A program made the position numbers and the translations under genes. The notes beneath the pieces are model-generated. The model did no database searches. It worked only from the letters and a program-made list of their open reading frames with translations, and was not told where the DNA came from. From JBAXGW01 sp037139195 (GTDB taxonomy: Bacteria > Bacteroidota > Bacteroidia > Bacteroidales > JAHJDW01), in NCBI GenBank assembly GCA_037139195.1, contig JBAXGW010000009.1, forward strand, positions 1 to 64,000: a stretch of 64,000 nucleotides of DNA, written 5' to 3'. Positions 43,801-52,321 of this stretch are shown here, in pieces (positions within the stretch are counted from its first letter, which is position 1; every line of letters begins with the position of its first letter).

Positions 43801-44823
43801 TTATTTAATTAAGAATGGGAATCGATCAAAATTCTTAAGAGCAATTCCAGTGCCCCTTGCTACTGCACGAAGTGGGTCTTCTGCTACATGAACAGGCAAT
43901 TTGGTTTTTAGTGAAATACGTTTGTCTAATCCTCTTAATAATCCACCACCACCAGCTAAATAAATACCAGTTCTGAAAATATCCGCCGAAAGTTCTGGTG
44001 GAGTCATTTCAAGAGCATTCATAATAGCAGTTTCAATTTTAGCAATTGATTTATCTAATGCATGAGCTATTTCTTGGTAAGAAACTTTGATTTCTTTAGG
44101 GGTTCCAGTCATTAAATCACGACCGTGAACCGCATAATCTTCTGGTGGATTGTCTAATTCAGTCATTGCTGCCCCAACTTCAATTTTAATTCTTTCAGCT
44201 GTACGCTCCCCAATAAGAATATTATGTTGTCTTCTCATGTAATCTTCAATATCAGCATTGAAAACGTCTCCAGCTGTACGAACAGATTTATTACAAACAA
44301 TTCCTCCCAATGCTATAACTGCTATTTCACTAGTTCCGCCGCCAATATCAATAATCATATTTCCAGTTGGCTCAAGTACATCAATTCCTATACCAATGGC
44401 TGCTGCCATAGGTTCATGAATTAAACGAACTTCTTTTGCTCCTGCATGTTCTGCAGAATCTCTAACAGCTCTTTCTTCAACTTCGGTAATACCAGATGGA
44501 ATACATATAACCATACGCAATGATGGTGCAAAAACACTATTTCTAGCGCCAATCATTTTTATAAGTCCACGAATCATTTGTTCAGCAGCTTGAAAATCAG
44601 CAATAACACCGTCTTTCAGAGGGCGTATAGTTTTAATATTTTCATGCGTTTTTCCATGCATCATCATTGCTTGTTTCCCAACTGCTATTATTCTTCCTGT
44701 CTGTCTATCAATAGCAACAATGGACGGTTCGTCCACAACAACTTTGTCATTATAAATAATTAGCGTGTTAGCTGTACCAAGATCGATAGCAATTTCTTTT
44801 TTAAAAAGCGAAAATAATCCCAT
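43801..44823 (-). CDS. mreB: Actin-like rod shape-determining protein MreB
   Basis: Cytoplasmic actin homologue that forms membrane-bound filaments guiding lateral wall synthesis. The 340-residue length is normal. Motifs are phosphate 1 IAIDLGTANTLIIYN, the MVICIPSGITEVEERAV segment, phosphate 2 MIIDIGGGTSEIAVIALGG, and the adenosine motif GIYLAGGGGLLRGLD. First gene of the mreBCD-mrdA-rodA cluster. The 248 nt upstream must hold the operon promoter, but no consensus pair was identified. Confidence 0.98.
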   Translation of the reverse strand: MGLFSLFKKEIAIDLGTANTLIIYNDKVVVDEPSIVAIDRQTGRIIAVGKQAMMMHGKTHENIKTIRPLKDGVIADFQAAEQMIRGLIKMIGARNSVFAPSLRMVICIPSGITEVEERAVRDSAEHAGAKEVRLIHEPMAAAIGIGIDVLEPTGNMIIDIGGGTSEIAVIALGGIVCNKSVRTAGDVFNADIEDYMRRQHNILIGERTAERIKIEVGAAMTELDNPPEDYAVHGRDLMTGTPKEIKVSYQEIAHALDKSIAKIETAIMNALEMTPPELSADIFRTGIYLAGGGGLLRGLDKRISLKTKLPVHVAEDPLRAVARGTGIALKNFDRFPFLIK

Positions 44824-45011
44824 TTAAACAATAAAATTAAAAAGTTTTTATATTTAACTTATTCAAAATCAAACAACTAAGAATAAGGCGAATATGTCCA
44901 TTAACGAATCTGCTAAGTTAAAGAAAATATTTTTCAACAAGCATAATTATTCGGTATTTTTTTAGATTAATTATTTTTTAAATTTCATGCAACCTTTTTC
45001 GTATATTAGTA

Positions 45012-45030
45012 GTCTATTATATTAATAGAC
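45012..45030. promoter_or_regulatory. Perfect inverted repeat upstream of the LRR gene
   Basis: GTCTATTA and TAATAGAC are exact 8-bp inverted repeats separated by TAT, ending 41 nt before the LRR start codon. The symmetry and position suggest an operator or a small leader hairpin. No regulator can be assigned. Confidence 0.4.
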
Positions 45031-45071
45031 GAATTGTTTTTAATCACGAATTAACCTTAAAACCAAAAACT

Positions 45072-46802
45072 ATGAAAAAACTATCAGTATCATTTTTTTG
45101 TTTGGTATTATTTGCATTAACTATTAATGCACAAAATGTTGTTATCCCAGATGCTAATTTTAAAGCAGCTTTAATTCAACATGGAGTTGATACAAATAAC
45201 GATGGCATAATTCAAGTTAGTGAAGCTAATATTGTTGATTCGTTGAATATTGCAAACAAATTGATTACTGATTTTACAGGAATTGAAGAATTTACGTCTT
45301 TAGAATATTTAAATGCATCTACAAATCCTATTAATACAATTAATTTAACAGGAAATACTAACTTGAAAATTTTAGAATGTTATAATAACAGTCTTACAGG
45401 AATTGATTTATCACAAAATATTCATCTTGAACAATTATATTTGCTTAATACATCTATAAACTCACTCGATTTAAGTTACAACTCATCTTTGATTTGGGTC
45501 TTTTGTCCAGGTAATCAAATTGTTTCAATTAACTTTGGCAATAATAGTTCTATTAAGTATCTTTTTATTTCTGATAATAAACTTACATCTATAGATTTGA
45601 GCAAACTTACAAACCTAGAGCAATTAGACTGCTTTAATAATCAACTTAGTAGTTTGGATATTAGTAATAATACATCACTATTAGGAGTGGGCTGTTCTAA
45701 AAATTATCTGACTATTTTGGATTTCAGTAATAATCCCAATTTGACATCTATTGATATATCTTATAATGCTATATCAACATTAAATTTAAGTGCTAATACG
45801 GATTTGGAGCTGCTTGCTTGTAACAACAATCAGCTTCAAACATTAAATGCTCTTTCAAATACTAAACTTCAAGAAGTTCACTGCGACAGCAATAATCTTG
45901 TTACATTAGACTTTAGCAATAGTGACTCGTTACAATCTGTCGAATGTAACTATAATGAATTAACATCAATTAATTTAGGTAATAGCAAAAAAATGAACAA
46001 TTTATCATGTTGCTTTAACCATTTATCAAACTTAGATATTAGCAAAAATACTGGTTTATTCCATGTGTATTGCTTTAACAATCAAATTACAACTTTAGAT
46101 TTGAGTAAAAACCTTGTTTTATTAAATCTTTATTGCTCTCATAATCTGCTAACTTCACTTGATATTTCAAAAAATTTAGATATAGAAAGAATAGTTGTTT
46201 CAAATAATACTATTTCAACAATGGACTTTACTAGTAGTTCAAAGTTGACTTTTTTTGGTTGTAATGATAATAATTTTAGCACCCTCAATTTTAGTAACAA
46301 TCCACAGTTATTAGAATTATATTGCGATGGCAATTCATTAACAAACATAAATTTAGATGTGTCTTCAGAATTGAAACATTTTTCATGTAGAAATAATTTA
46401 CTAACTAGTCTTAATATTGAATCAAACAATGCACTAGAAACTCTTGATTGCAGAAACAACCTATTAAGCACATTAAATGTTGTTGAAAATACGTCATTAA
46501 GTTCGTTGTTTTGTGAAAACAATCTAAGTATACAAAAAATTTGTCTCAATACGACTCAGCTTTCAATGGCAAATAGTTATCCTACCTATTGGACAAAAGA
46601 TAATTTTGCAACTTGGAGTGCAGATTGTGCTACTTCCATAGATGAGATGAAATATTTAAGCAAAAATCTTAAAATAACACACATCTATAATATGTTAGGA
46701 CAAGAAATGGAATTAGAAAACGCAGTAAATGGAATTTTCATATACCAATATAGCGATGGAAGCACGAAAAAAGTAGGAAACTTTAGTAAGCAGATAAAAT
46801 AA
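45072..46802 (+). CDS. Secreted leucine-rich-repeat protein with EF-hand-like loop
   Basis: A 576-residue predicted surface or secreted protein. The signal peptide is SFFCLVLFALTINAQ (residues ~6-20). DTNNDGIIQVSE (residues ~40-52) reads as a calcium-binding EF-hand-like loop. Residues 77-496 are twenty consecutive leucine-rich repeats of exactly 21 residues each, of the type LxxLxCxxNxLxxLDLSxNxx. After a short cap the last ~60 residues (KITHIYNMLGQEMELENAVNGIFIYQYSDG) resemble a degenerate type A type IX sorting domain. It is monocistronic by appearance. A binding role (glycan or protein) is likely for this fold; the ligand is unknown. Confidence 0.9.
   Translation: MKKLSVSFFCLVLFALTINAQNVVIPDANFKAALIQHGVDTNNDGIIQVSEANIVDSLNIANKLITDFTGIEEFTSLEYLNASTNPINTINLTGNTNLKILECYNNSLTGIDLSQNIHLEQLYLLNTSINSLDLSYNSSLIWVFCPGNQIVSINFGNNSSIKYLFISDNKLTSIDLSKLTNLEQLDCFNNQLSSLDISNNTSLLGVGCSKNYLTILDFSNNPNLTSIDISYNAISTLNLSANTDLELLACNNNQLQTLNALSNTKLQEVHCDSNNLVTLDFSNSDSLQSVECNYNELTSINLGNSKKMNNLSCCFNHLSNLDISKNTGLFHVYCFNNQITTLDLSKNLVLLNLYCSHNLLTSLDISKNLDIERIVVSNNTISTMDFTSSSKLTFFGCNDNNFSTLNFSNNPQLLELYCDGNSLTNINLDVSSELKHFSCRNNLLTSLNIESNNALETLDCRNNLLSTLNVVENTSLSSLFCENNLSIQKICLNTTQLSMANSYPTYWTKDNFATWSADCATSIDEMKYLSKNLKITHIYNMLGQEMELENAVNGIFIYQYSDGSTKKVGNFSKQIK
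45300..46559 (+). repeat. Twenty in-register 63-bp (21-residue) LRR-coding repeats
   Basis: From codon 77 of the LRR gene the sequence divides into exactly 20 units of 63 bp with no insertion or deletion. Position 1 of the unit is Leu, Ile or Met. Position 6 is Cys in 15 of the 20 units. Residues 14-16 are usually L/I-D/N-L/I/F followed by Ser. The DNA units are diverged in sequence, so this is an old protein repeat rather than recent tandem duplication. Confidence 0.92.
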
Positions 46803-46816
46803 CTTTAATGCAATAA

Positions 46817-47263
46817 TTATTTTGGGCTGTTTAGTTCAGTATGTCTAATTTTGCCACCAGTTCTGCCTACTTCCATCATCAAGGCATATGTGACAATTGA
46901 TAAAACAAGCGCTAGAATGCATGCTATTTTATATTTCTGATGTGCTTTGTAAGCTAAATATAGGGTTAATAAGGAAATTCCTCCAAGAATTTGGATAGAC
47001 CATATTGCTTTTTCAGCAATTTCTTCATGCGATTCTATTAATTCTTTAGAAATATTTGGGATGTTTTTTAATGCTTCGCTTGCTTCCTCTCCTGTCATAA
47101 ATCCAGGAATAGCAATTAGTGCAGTAAAAACAAATGTTGCTAAACCTGTATTTTTAATCGAATTATTTTTTAAATAAATGCCAAACGCAATTATAATTAA
47201 ACCGAAAAAAGTTCCAATTATTGGGAAATGAGTTAATGATAAATGTAAATAGGTAGAATTCAT
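46817..47263 (-). CDS. DUF2231-like small membrane protein
   Basis: A 148-residue inner-membrane protein with four predicted helices (FGLIIIAFGIYL, LATFVFTALIAIPGFM, IWSIQILGGISLLTLYLAY, IACILALVLSIVTYALMM). The opening HLSLTHFPIIG resembles the HPxxVHFPI start of DUF2231 proteins, and further His residues (ESHEEIAE, KIRHTEL) could be metal or haem ligands. A segment ending GRTGGKIRH near the C-terminus also fits that group. Function of the family is poorly defined. It converges with the LRR gene. Confidence 0.65.
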   Translation of the reverse strand: MNSTYLHLSLTHFPIIGTFFGLIIIAFGIYLKNNSIKNTGLATFVFTALIAIPGFMTGEEASEALKNIPNISKELIESHEEIAEKAIWSIQILGGISLLTLYLAYKAHQKYKIACILALVLSIVTYALMMEVGRTGGKIRHTELNSPK

Positions 47264-47602
47264 GGTTATTATTTTGTAATTTTCAAAGTGCTCAATTTAT
47301 CCAAAAAAATAATGCAATTTAGTAGTTATTTAAAAAAATAATATCCAATTGATTGGGTAAATCATTATTCGTATCATGTAGATTATTTAATATAAAATAT
47401 GCATGAAAAACTATTAAAGCAATCTTTAATATAGATTAGTTCAAAGTTATTAAAAAAATTGTGAATGACAATAGAAAATTAATCAATTGTTTTAGAATTA
47501 ATTAGAAGCAACTACTTCAATTCTATTGAATGCACTAGAAAGTTGCAACAACTAAAACGAAGAAATTAATTTATACAATTATTTTTTATTCAGCATATAT
47601 TT
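47264..47602. other. AT-rich intergenic region upstream of tgt
   Basis: About 340 nt with no gene. It contains a nested pair of inverted repeats at 47508-47546: outer arms GCAACT / AGTTGC and inner arms TTCAAT / ATTGAA. It also contains the -7 element of tgt at its right end. The rest is AT-rich with no recognised RNA or repeat. Confidence 0.5.
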
Positions 47603-47610
47603 TATCTTTG
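47603..47610 (+). promoter_or_regulatory. -7 promoter element for tgt
   Basis: TATCTTTG (followed by C) matches TAnnTTTG exactly and lies 18 nt before the ATG. No TTTG at -33. The upstream TTG start that would lengthen the protein falls in this element and is therefore rejected. Confidence 0.6.
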
Positions 47611-47628
47611 CATACTGAAAATAATCGA

Positions 47629-48759
47629 ATGAAATTTAATTTAACAAACAAAGATTTACAAAGCAAAGCTCGTGCTGGCATTGTTTCAACCGACCATGGC
47701 GATATCCTAACGCCAATTTTTATGCCTGTTGGAACAGCAGGGACGGTTAAAGCAGTCCATCAACGCGAGCTTAAAGATGATATTAAAGCTCATATTATTT
47801 TGGGAAACACATACCATTTATATTTGCGTCCTGGTCTTAAAATTATTGAAAAAGCAGGCGGTCTTCATAAATTTAATGGTTGGGACAAACCCATTTTAAC
47901 CGATAGCGGGGGTTACCAGGTATATTCGCTTTCGGGAACACGCAAAATTAAAGAAGAAGGCGTAGTTTTTCAGTCGCATATCGACGGTTCTAGGCATACA
48001 TTTTCGCCCGAATATGTGATGGACATTGAACGTACTATTGGAGCTGATATTATGATGGCTTTTGATGAATGTACTCCTTATCCTTGCGAATATGATTATG
48101 CTAAAAAATCTTTAGATATTACACATCGCTGGCTCGACCGATGCATTGAAAGATATAAAACTACTGAATGCCCTTATGGATATAGTCAAACTTTGTTTCC
48201 AATAGTGCAAGGAAGTGTTTATAAGGATTTACGCATAAAGTCGGCCGAATACATTGCATCTAAAAATATGGGAGGCAACGCAATAGGCGGCTTATCGGTT
48301 GGTGAACCAGCTGAAATGATGTATGAAATGACCGAATTGGTTTGTGATATACTTCCTGCTGATAAACCACGTTATTTAATGGGAGTTGGTACTCCAACAA
48401 ATATTTTAGAATGTATTGCCTTAGGAATTGACATGTTTGATTGCGTTATGCCCACACGAAACGGACGAAACGGAATGTTATTTACAAGCCAGGGAATTAT
48501 AAATATTAAAAACGAAAAATGGAAAGAAGATCTAAGCCCAATTGATGAAAACGGCACTTCTTACGTCGATTCGTTTTATTCAAAAGCATATTTAAGACAT
48601 TTATTTTCGAGTAACGAAATTCTTGGCTTGCAAATTGCTTCAATACACAATCTTGCATTTTACGTTTGGTTAGTTGGCGAAGCACGGAAGCATATTATTG
48701 AAGGAGACTTTTTATCTTGGAAGAACAAAATGGTTAAACAAGTATCAACTCGATTATAG
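47629..48759 (+). CDS. tgt: tRNA-guanine transglycosylase, zinc-ligand-free form
   Basis: Exchanges guanine 34 for preQ1 in tRNAs with GUN anticodons, a step in queuosine synthesis. About 376 residues. Catalytic parts are intact: LTDSGGYQVYSL with the general Asp, IVQGSVYKDLR, AIGGLSVGEP, MGVGTPTNILE, and GIDMFDCVMPTRNGRNG with the nucleophile region. The C-terminal zinc site of the E. coli type (C-x-C-x-x-C plus His) is absent: the segment aligned to it is ENGTSYVDSFYSKAYL with no Cys, although the IHN of SIHNLAFY remains. The usual fold is otherwise complete. It is followed at once by an LptF/G-type gene with a GTG start. Confidence 0.96.
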   Translation: MKFNLTNKDLQSKARAGIVSTDHGDILTPIFMPVGTAGTVKAVHQRELKDDIKAHIILGNTYHLYLRPGLKIIEKAGGLHKFNGWDKPILTDSGGYQVYSLSGTRKIKEEGVVFQSHIDGSRHTFSPEYVMDIERTIGADIMMAFDECTPYPCEYDYAKKSLDITHRWLDRCIERYKTTECPYGYSQTLFPIVQGSVYKDLRIKSAEYIASKNMGGNAIGGLSVGEPAEMMYEMTELVCDILPADKPRYLMGVGTPTNILECIALGIDMFDCVMPTRNGRNGMLFTSQGIINIKNEKWKEDLSPIDENGTSYVDSFYSKAYLRHLFSSNEILGLQIASIHNLAFYVWLVGEARKHIIEGDFLSWKNKMVKQVSTRL

Positions 48760-49839
48760 GTGATTAAAAAACTCGATTTATATATAATCCGTAAGTTTTT
48801 AGGGACTTTTGTTTTCGCAATTCTCTTAATAATTACTATTGTAATTGTTTTTGATATTTCTGAAAAAATTGATGATTTTTTAGAAAGAAATGCCCCAATT
48901 TATGATATCATTTTTGTTTATTACCTAAATTTTGTTCCATATTTTGTAAATCTTTTCAGTCCATTATTCACTTTTATTTCGGTTATTTTCTTCACTTCAA
49001 AGATGGCGGCAAATACCGAAATAATTGCTATTTTAGGCAGCGGCATTAGCTTTAATCGAATACTTCGACCATATATTTTTTCATCAATTATAATTGGAAT
49101 TTTTTCATTTTATCTCACAAATTTTGTTATTCCGCCTACTAATTTAGTTCGATTGAATTTTGAGGCCAGATATTTAAAAAACCCAAAAAAAGTTAGCGAT
49201 TATAATATTCATAGACAATTAAACCCTAACACCAATATTTATTTAGAAACCTATTATACCGACTCGGATATTGGTTACGAATTTACTCAAGAAATGTTTT
49301 CGGAAAATAAACTTGCATATAAATTAACTGCCAGTACAATTACATGGGATTCAATCAAAAAATCTTGGAAATTACAAGATGTTAGGATAAGAAAAATTTA
49401 TGGAATGCAAGAAGAATTAAAATACTATCAAGAAATTGATACGGTATTGCAATTCAAACCGATAGATTTAAGCAAAGAAGTTGCAAATATGGATGCGATG
49501 AATATGTTTGAACTAAATCGCTATATTGATAAAGAAGAAATACGAGGCTCCGACAATTTGGTTTTTTTATTGGTTGAACGGCATAAGCGCTTTGCGACGC
49601 CTTTTTGTACAATTATCCTAACCTTAATTGGCGTTTCGCTAGCAAGCAGAAAAACCAGGGGCGGCATTGGTGTTCATATTGGACTTGGAATAACACTAAG
49701 CTTTGCATATATACTTTTTATTCAGGTTACCACTACATTTGCTACATTAGGCAGCACTCCTCCAATAGTAGCAGTTTGGATACCAAATATGGTGTTTGCT
49801 TTATTGTCAGTATATTTGATAAAAAAAGCCCCAAAATAA
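48760..49839 (+). CDS. LptF/LptG-family permease of the LPS export system
   Basis: Inner-membrane subunit of 359 residues with three helices at each end (TFVFAILLIITIVIVFDI, YFVNLFSPLFTFISVIFF, IIIGIFSFYLTNFVIPPT near the start; FCTIILTLIGVSLAS, GLGITLSFAYILFIQ, AVWIPNMVFALLSVYLI at the end) and a periplasmic beta-jellyroll between. It matches the YjgP/YjgQ family, which pairs with LptB to pull LPS out of the membrane. Which of LptF or LptG it is cannot be decided. The GTG start follows the tgt stop with no gap, so the genes are coupled. It converges with ispE. Confidence 0.93.
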   Translation: MIKKLDLYIIRKFLGTFVFAILLIITIVIVFDISEKIDDFLERNAPIYDIIFVYYLNFVPYFVNLFSPLFTFISVIFFTSKMAANTEIIAILGSGISFNRILRPYIFSSIIIGIFSFYLTNFVIPPTNLVRLNFEARYLKNPKKVSDYNIHRQLNPNTNIYLETYYTDSDIGYEFTQEMFSENKLAYKLTASTITWDSIKKSWKLQDVRIRKIYGMQEELKYYQEIDTVLQFKPIDLSKEVANMDAMNMFELNRYIDKEEIRGSDNLVFLLVERHKRFATPFCTIILTLIGVSLASRKTRGGIGVHIGLGITLSFAYILFIQVTTTFATLGSTPPIVAVWIPNMVFALLSVYLIKKAPK

Positions 49840-49850
49840 ACTGACTGCAA

Positions 49851-50663
49851 CTATAAATACCCCTCCCAAACAACTGGTAAATTAAGGAGTTTGGTGTCGA
49901 TTTTCTTTTCAAAGATAGCAAAAACGGATGACCCACTACCTGACATGGAAGAGTAAGTTGCTCCAGCTTGATAAAAACAATCTTTAATTTTTGATATATC
50001 AGGATATTTCTTAAAAATTGATTTTTCAAAATCATTCTTTATAGCGTTTTTCCATTCTAAAATATCTTTATTAATAAGCACTTGAAGGTTTTCAATTGGT
50101 TTTTCGGGTTTTACTCCCGAATAGGCATCGGCTGTGCCTACATGAATAGGAGGAAAAGCCAATACAAAATAATAATCTTTCAAATTTAAATCAATTAACT
50201 GATAATCATCACCTTTGTTAAAATTATAAGTGGGTTTATTTTCAATAAAAAAAGCACAATCACTACCCAACTGCGATGCATATTTTTTTAAATCTAAATT
50301 AGAAATATTTAAATGAAATAATTTGTTAATTCCAATTAAAGTGAATGCAGCGTCTGATGAACCTCCTCCAAGACCTGCGCCTATTGGAATTTGTTTGTGA
50401 AGATGAAATTTTACGCAAGGCAAATCATATTTTTCCCTAAGCAAATAATATGCTTTAACGCATAGATTGGAAGCTGAATCGCCAGGAATATAAATGCCTG
50501 AACTGGAAAAAGACACTTTGTTTTCAGATTTGGTTTCAACTATTTCCAAAATATCGCTTAATCCTATAGGCACAAAAATACTTTCAATATTATGAAAGCC
50601 ATCGCTGCGCTTTTCAACAATGTTTAACCCGATATTTATTTTTGCATTTGGATAAAGAATCAT
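49851..50663 (-). CDS. ispE: 4-diphosphocytidyl-2-C-methyl-D-erythritol kinase
   Basis: Kinase of the MEP isoprenoid pathway in the cytoplasm. The 270-residue length is usual. GHMP-kinase motifs are PNAKINIGLNIVEKRSDGFH (with the conserved Lys), the glycine-rich ATP loop PIGAGLGGGSSDAAFTL, the catalytic-region LGSDCAFFI, and GATYSSMSGSGSSVFAIF near the C-terminus. The gene is divergent from the GH3-like gene, with 103 nt between starts. Confidence 0.96.
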   Translation of the reverse strand: MILYPNAKINIGLNIVEKRSDGFHNIESIFVPIGLSDILEIVETKSENKVSFSSSGIYIPGDSASNLCVKAYYLLREKYDLPCVKFHLHKQIPIGAGLGGGSSDAAFTLIGINKLFHLNISNLDLKKYASQLGSDCAFFIENKPTYNFNKGDDYQLIDLNLKDYYFVLAFPPIHVGTADAYSGVKPEKPIENLQVLINKDILEWKNAIKNDFEKSIFKKYPDISKIKDCFYQAGATYSSMSGSGSSVFAIFEKKIDTKLLNLPVVWEGYL

Positions 50664-50766
50664 CTATTGATTTTTTAATATGTATTCAAAAATAGGAATT
50701 TTTTTAACAACAAATATTTTCAGGTTCAATATATTTAAACTATTTTTAACTTTTTAAATTTAAAGT

Positions 50767-52275
50767 ATGCCAATATTTAACTCAATTATTGCTTGGATTA
50801 TGAAGAATAGAATTCATCAAATTGAGCTATTCATCAAATATCCAATCGACGTGCAAGTTGATTTATTAAGAAAACATTTAAATAGTGCCAAAGATACCGA
50901 ATGGGGAATAAAATATGATTTTGCATCAATAAAAAATTGGGAAGAATTTAAAAATAGAGTTCCGCTACAAGACTACGAGAGCCTTAAGCCTTCTATTGAA
51001 AGAATTAGAAGAGGCGAACAAAATATATTATGGCATACCGATATTAAATGGTTTGCAAAATCATCGGGTACCACCTCCGATAAAAGCAAATTTATTCCTG
51101 TCAGTCAAGAAGCATTGGAAGAATGCCATTTTAAAGGCGGAAAAGATTTAATTTCAATTTATTGCAATAATAATCCTGATACACAAATATTTTCGGGTAA
51201 AAATCTTACTCTTGGCGGAAGTCATCAGGTTTGTGATATGAATACAGATGCTTATTATGGTGATGTTTCTGCAATACTAATGCAAAACCTTCCTTTCTGG
51301 GCCGAACTTGTTCGTGTTCCAAACTTATCAATAGCTTTGATGGATGAATGGGAACAAAAAATAGAAGAAATATCAAAAGCAACAATCGATCAAAATATCA
51401 CAAATATTGCAGGTGTGCCTTCGTGGACATTGATTTTACTTCGAAATATTTTAATTAAAGCAGGCAAATCAGATATTTCAGAAATATGGCCAAACCTCGA
51501 GCTTTATTTACATGGAGGAGTAAATTTTACTCCATACCACGAGCAGTTTAAACAAATAATTAGTTCGGGGAAAATGAATTATATCGAAACTTATAATGCT
51601 AGCGAAGGTTTTTTTGGAATTCAAGACCGTTTAGTTGCTGACGACATGCTACTTATGCTTGATTATGGAATTTTTTATGAGTTTATTCCGATGGAGCATT
51701 TCCATGAGCTAAATGACCAAACAATTTCGCTTGAAGATGTTAGAATTGGTCAAAATTACGCAATGGTAATATCAACCAATGCTGGCTTATGGCGTTATCA
51801 AATTGGGGATATGATAGAATTTACCTCGTTAAGTCCATACAGAATAAGAATTACCGGTAGAACCAAATCTTTTATTAATGCTTTTGGCGAAGAATTAATT
51901 GTTGATAATGCAGAAAAGGCAATTAGTAAGGCATGTGAAAAATCTGGAGCTGTGGTTAAAGATTATACAGCTGCACCAATTTATTTTTCTGACACTGATG
52001 GAGGCTCGCATCAATGGGCTATCGAATTTGAAGTAGCTCCTAATGATGAGGAATATTTTATGGAACTTCTAGACAATGCTTTAAAGGCTTTAAACTCAGA
52101 TTATGAAGCAAAAAGATATCACAGCATTGCACTGAAAACACCTGTTTTAACAAGTTTACCTACTGGAACATTTTACAAATGGCTTAAAAGCAAAGGGAAA
52201 TTAGGCGGTCAGCATAAAGTGCCTCGATTATCAAACAATAGAAAACTTATTGATGAAATTTTATCTTTAATTTAA
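50767..52275 (+). CDS. GH3-family acyl-acid adenylase-like protein
   Basis: A 502-residue soluble protein of the GH3 family, known from plants, where members couple amino acids to hormones such as auxin and jasmonate by adenylation. Motifs are the ATP-binding WFAKSSGTTSDKSKFIPVS, YNASEGFFGIQD, and LWRYQIGDMIEF, with ITGRTKSFINAFGEEL near the start of the C-terminal domain. Bacterial and especially Bacteroidota GH3 homologues are frequent but their substrates are mostly unknown. No signal peptide. The gene downstream begins 46 nt later. Confidence 0.9.
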   Translation: MPIFNSIIAWIMKNRIHQIELFIKYPIDVQVDLLRKHLNSAKDTEWGIKYDFASIKNWEEFKNRVPLQDYESLKPSIERIRRGEQNILWHTDIKWFAKSSGTTSDKSKFIPVSQEALEECHFKGGKDLISIYCNNNPDTQIFSGKNLTLGGSHQVCDMNTDAYYGDVSAILMQNLPFWAELVRVPNLSIALMDEWEQKIEEISKATIDQNITNIAGVPSWTLILLRNILIKAGKSDISEIWPNLELYLHGGVNFTPYHEQFKQIISSGKMNYIETYNASEGFFGIQDRLVADDMLLMLDYGIFYEFIPMEHFHELNDQTISLEDVRIGQNYAMVISTNAGLWRYQIGDMIEFTSLSPYRIRITGRTKSFINAFGEELIVDNAEKAISKACEKSGAVVKDYTAAPIYFSDTDGGSHQWAIEFEVAPNDEEYFMELLDNALKALNSDYEAKRYHSIALKTPVLTSLPTGTFYKWLKSKGKLGGQHKVPRLSNNRKLIDEILSLI

Positions 52276-52321
52276 ATCCAATTTTTTTGTAAGAAAAAAG
52301 ATTTGTAATTTAGTGGTTAAT

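Noticed and set aside
47508..47628. preQ1 riboswitch for tgt
   Set aside because: The -7 element lies only 18 nt before the ATG, so the structured region is upstream of transcription and cannot be in the mRNA leader. The preQ1-I loop sequence is also absent.
48757..48762. Frameshift or fusion between tgt and the LptF/G permease
   Set aside because: The tgt stop and the GTG start abut cleanly and both proteins are complete; this is simple coupling.
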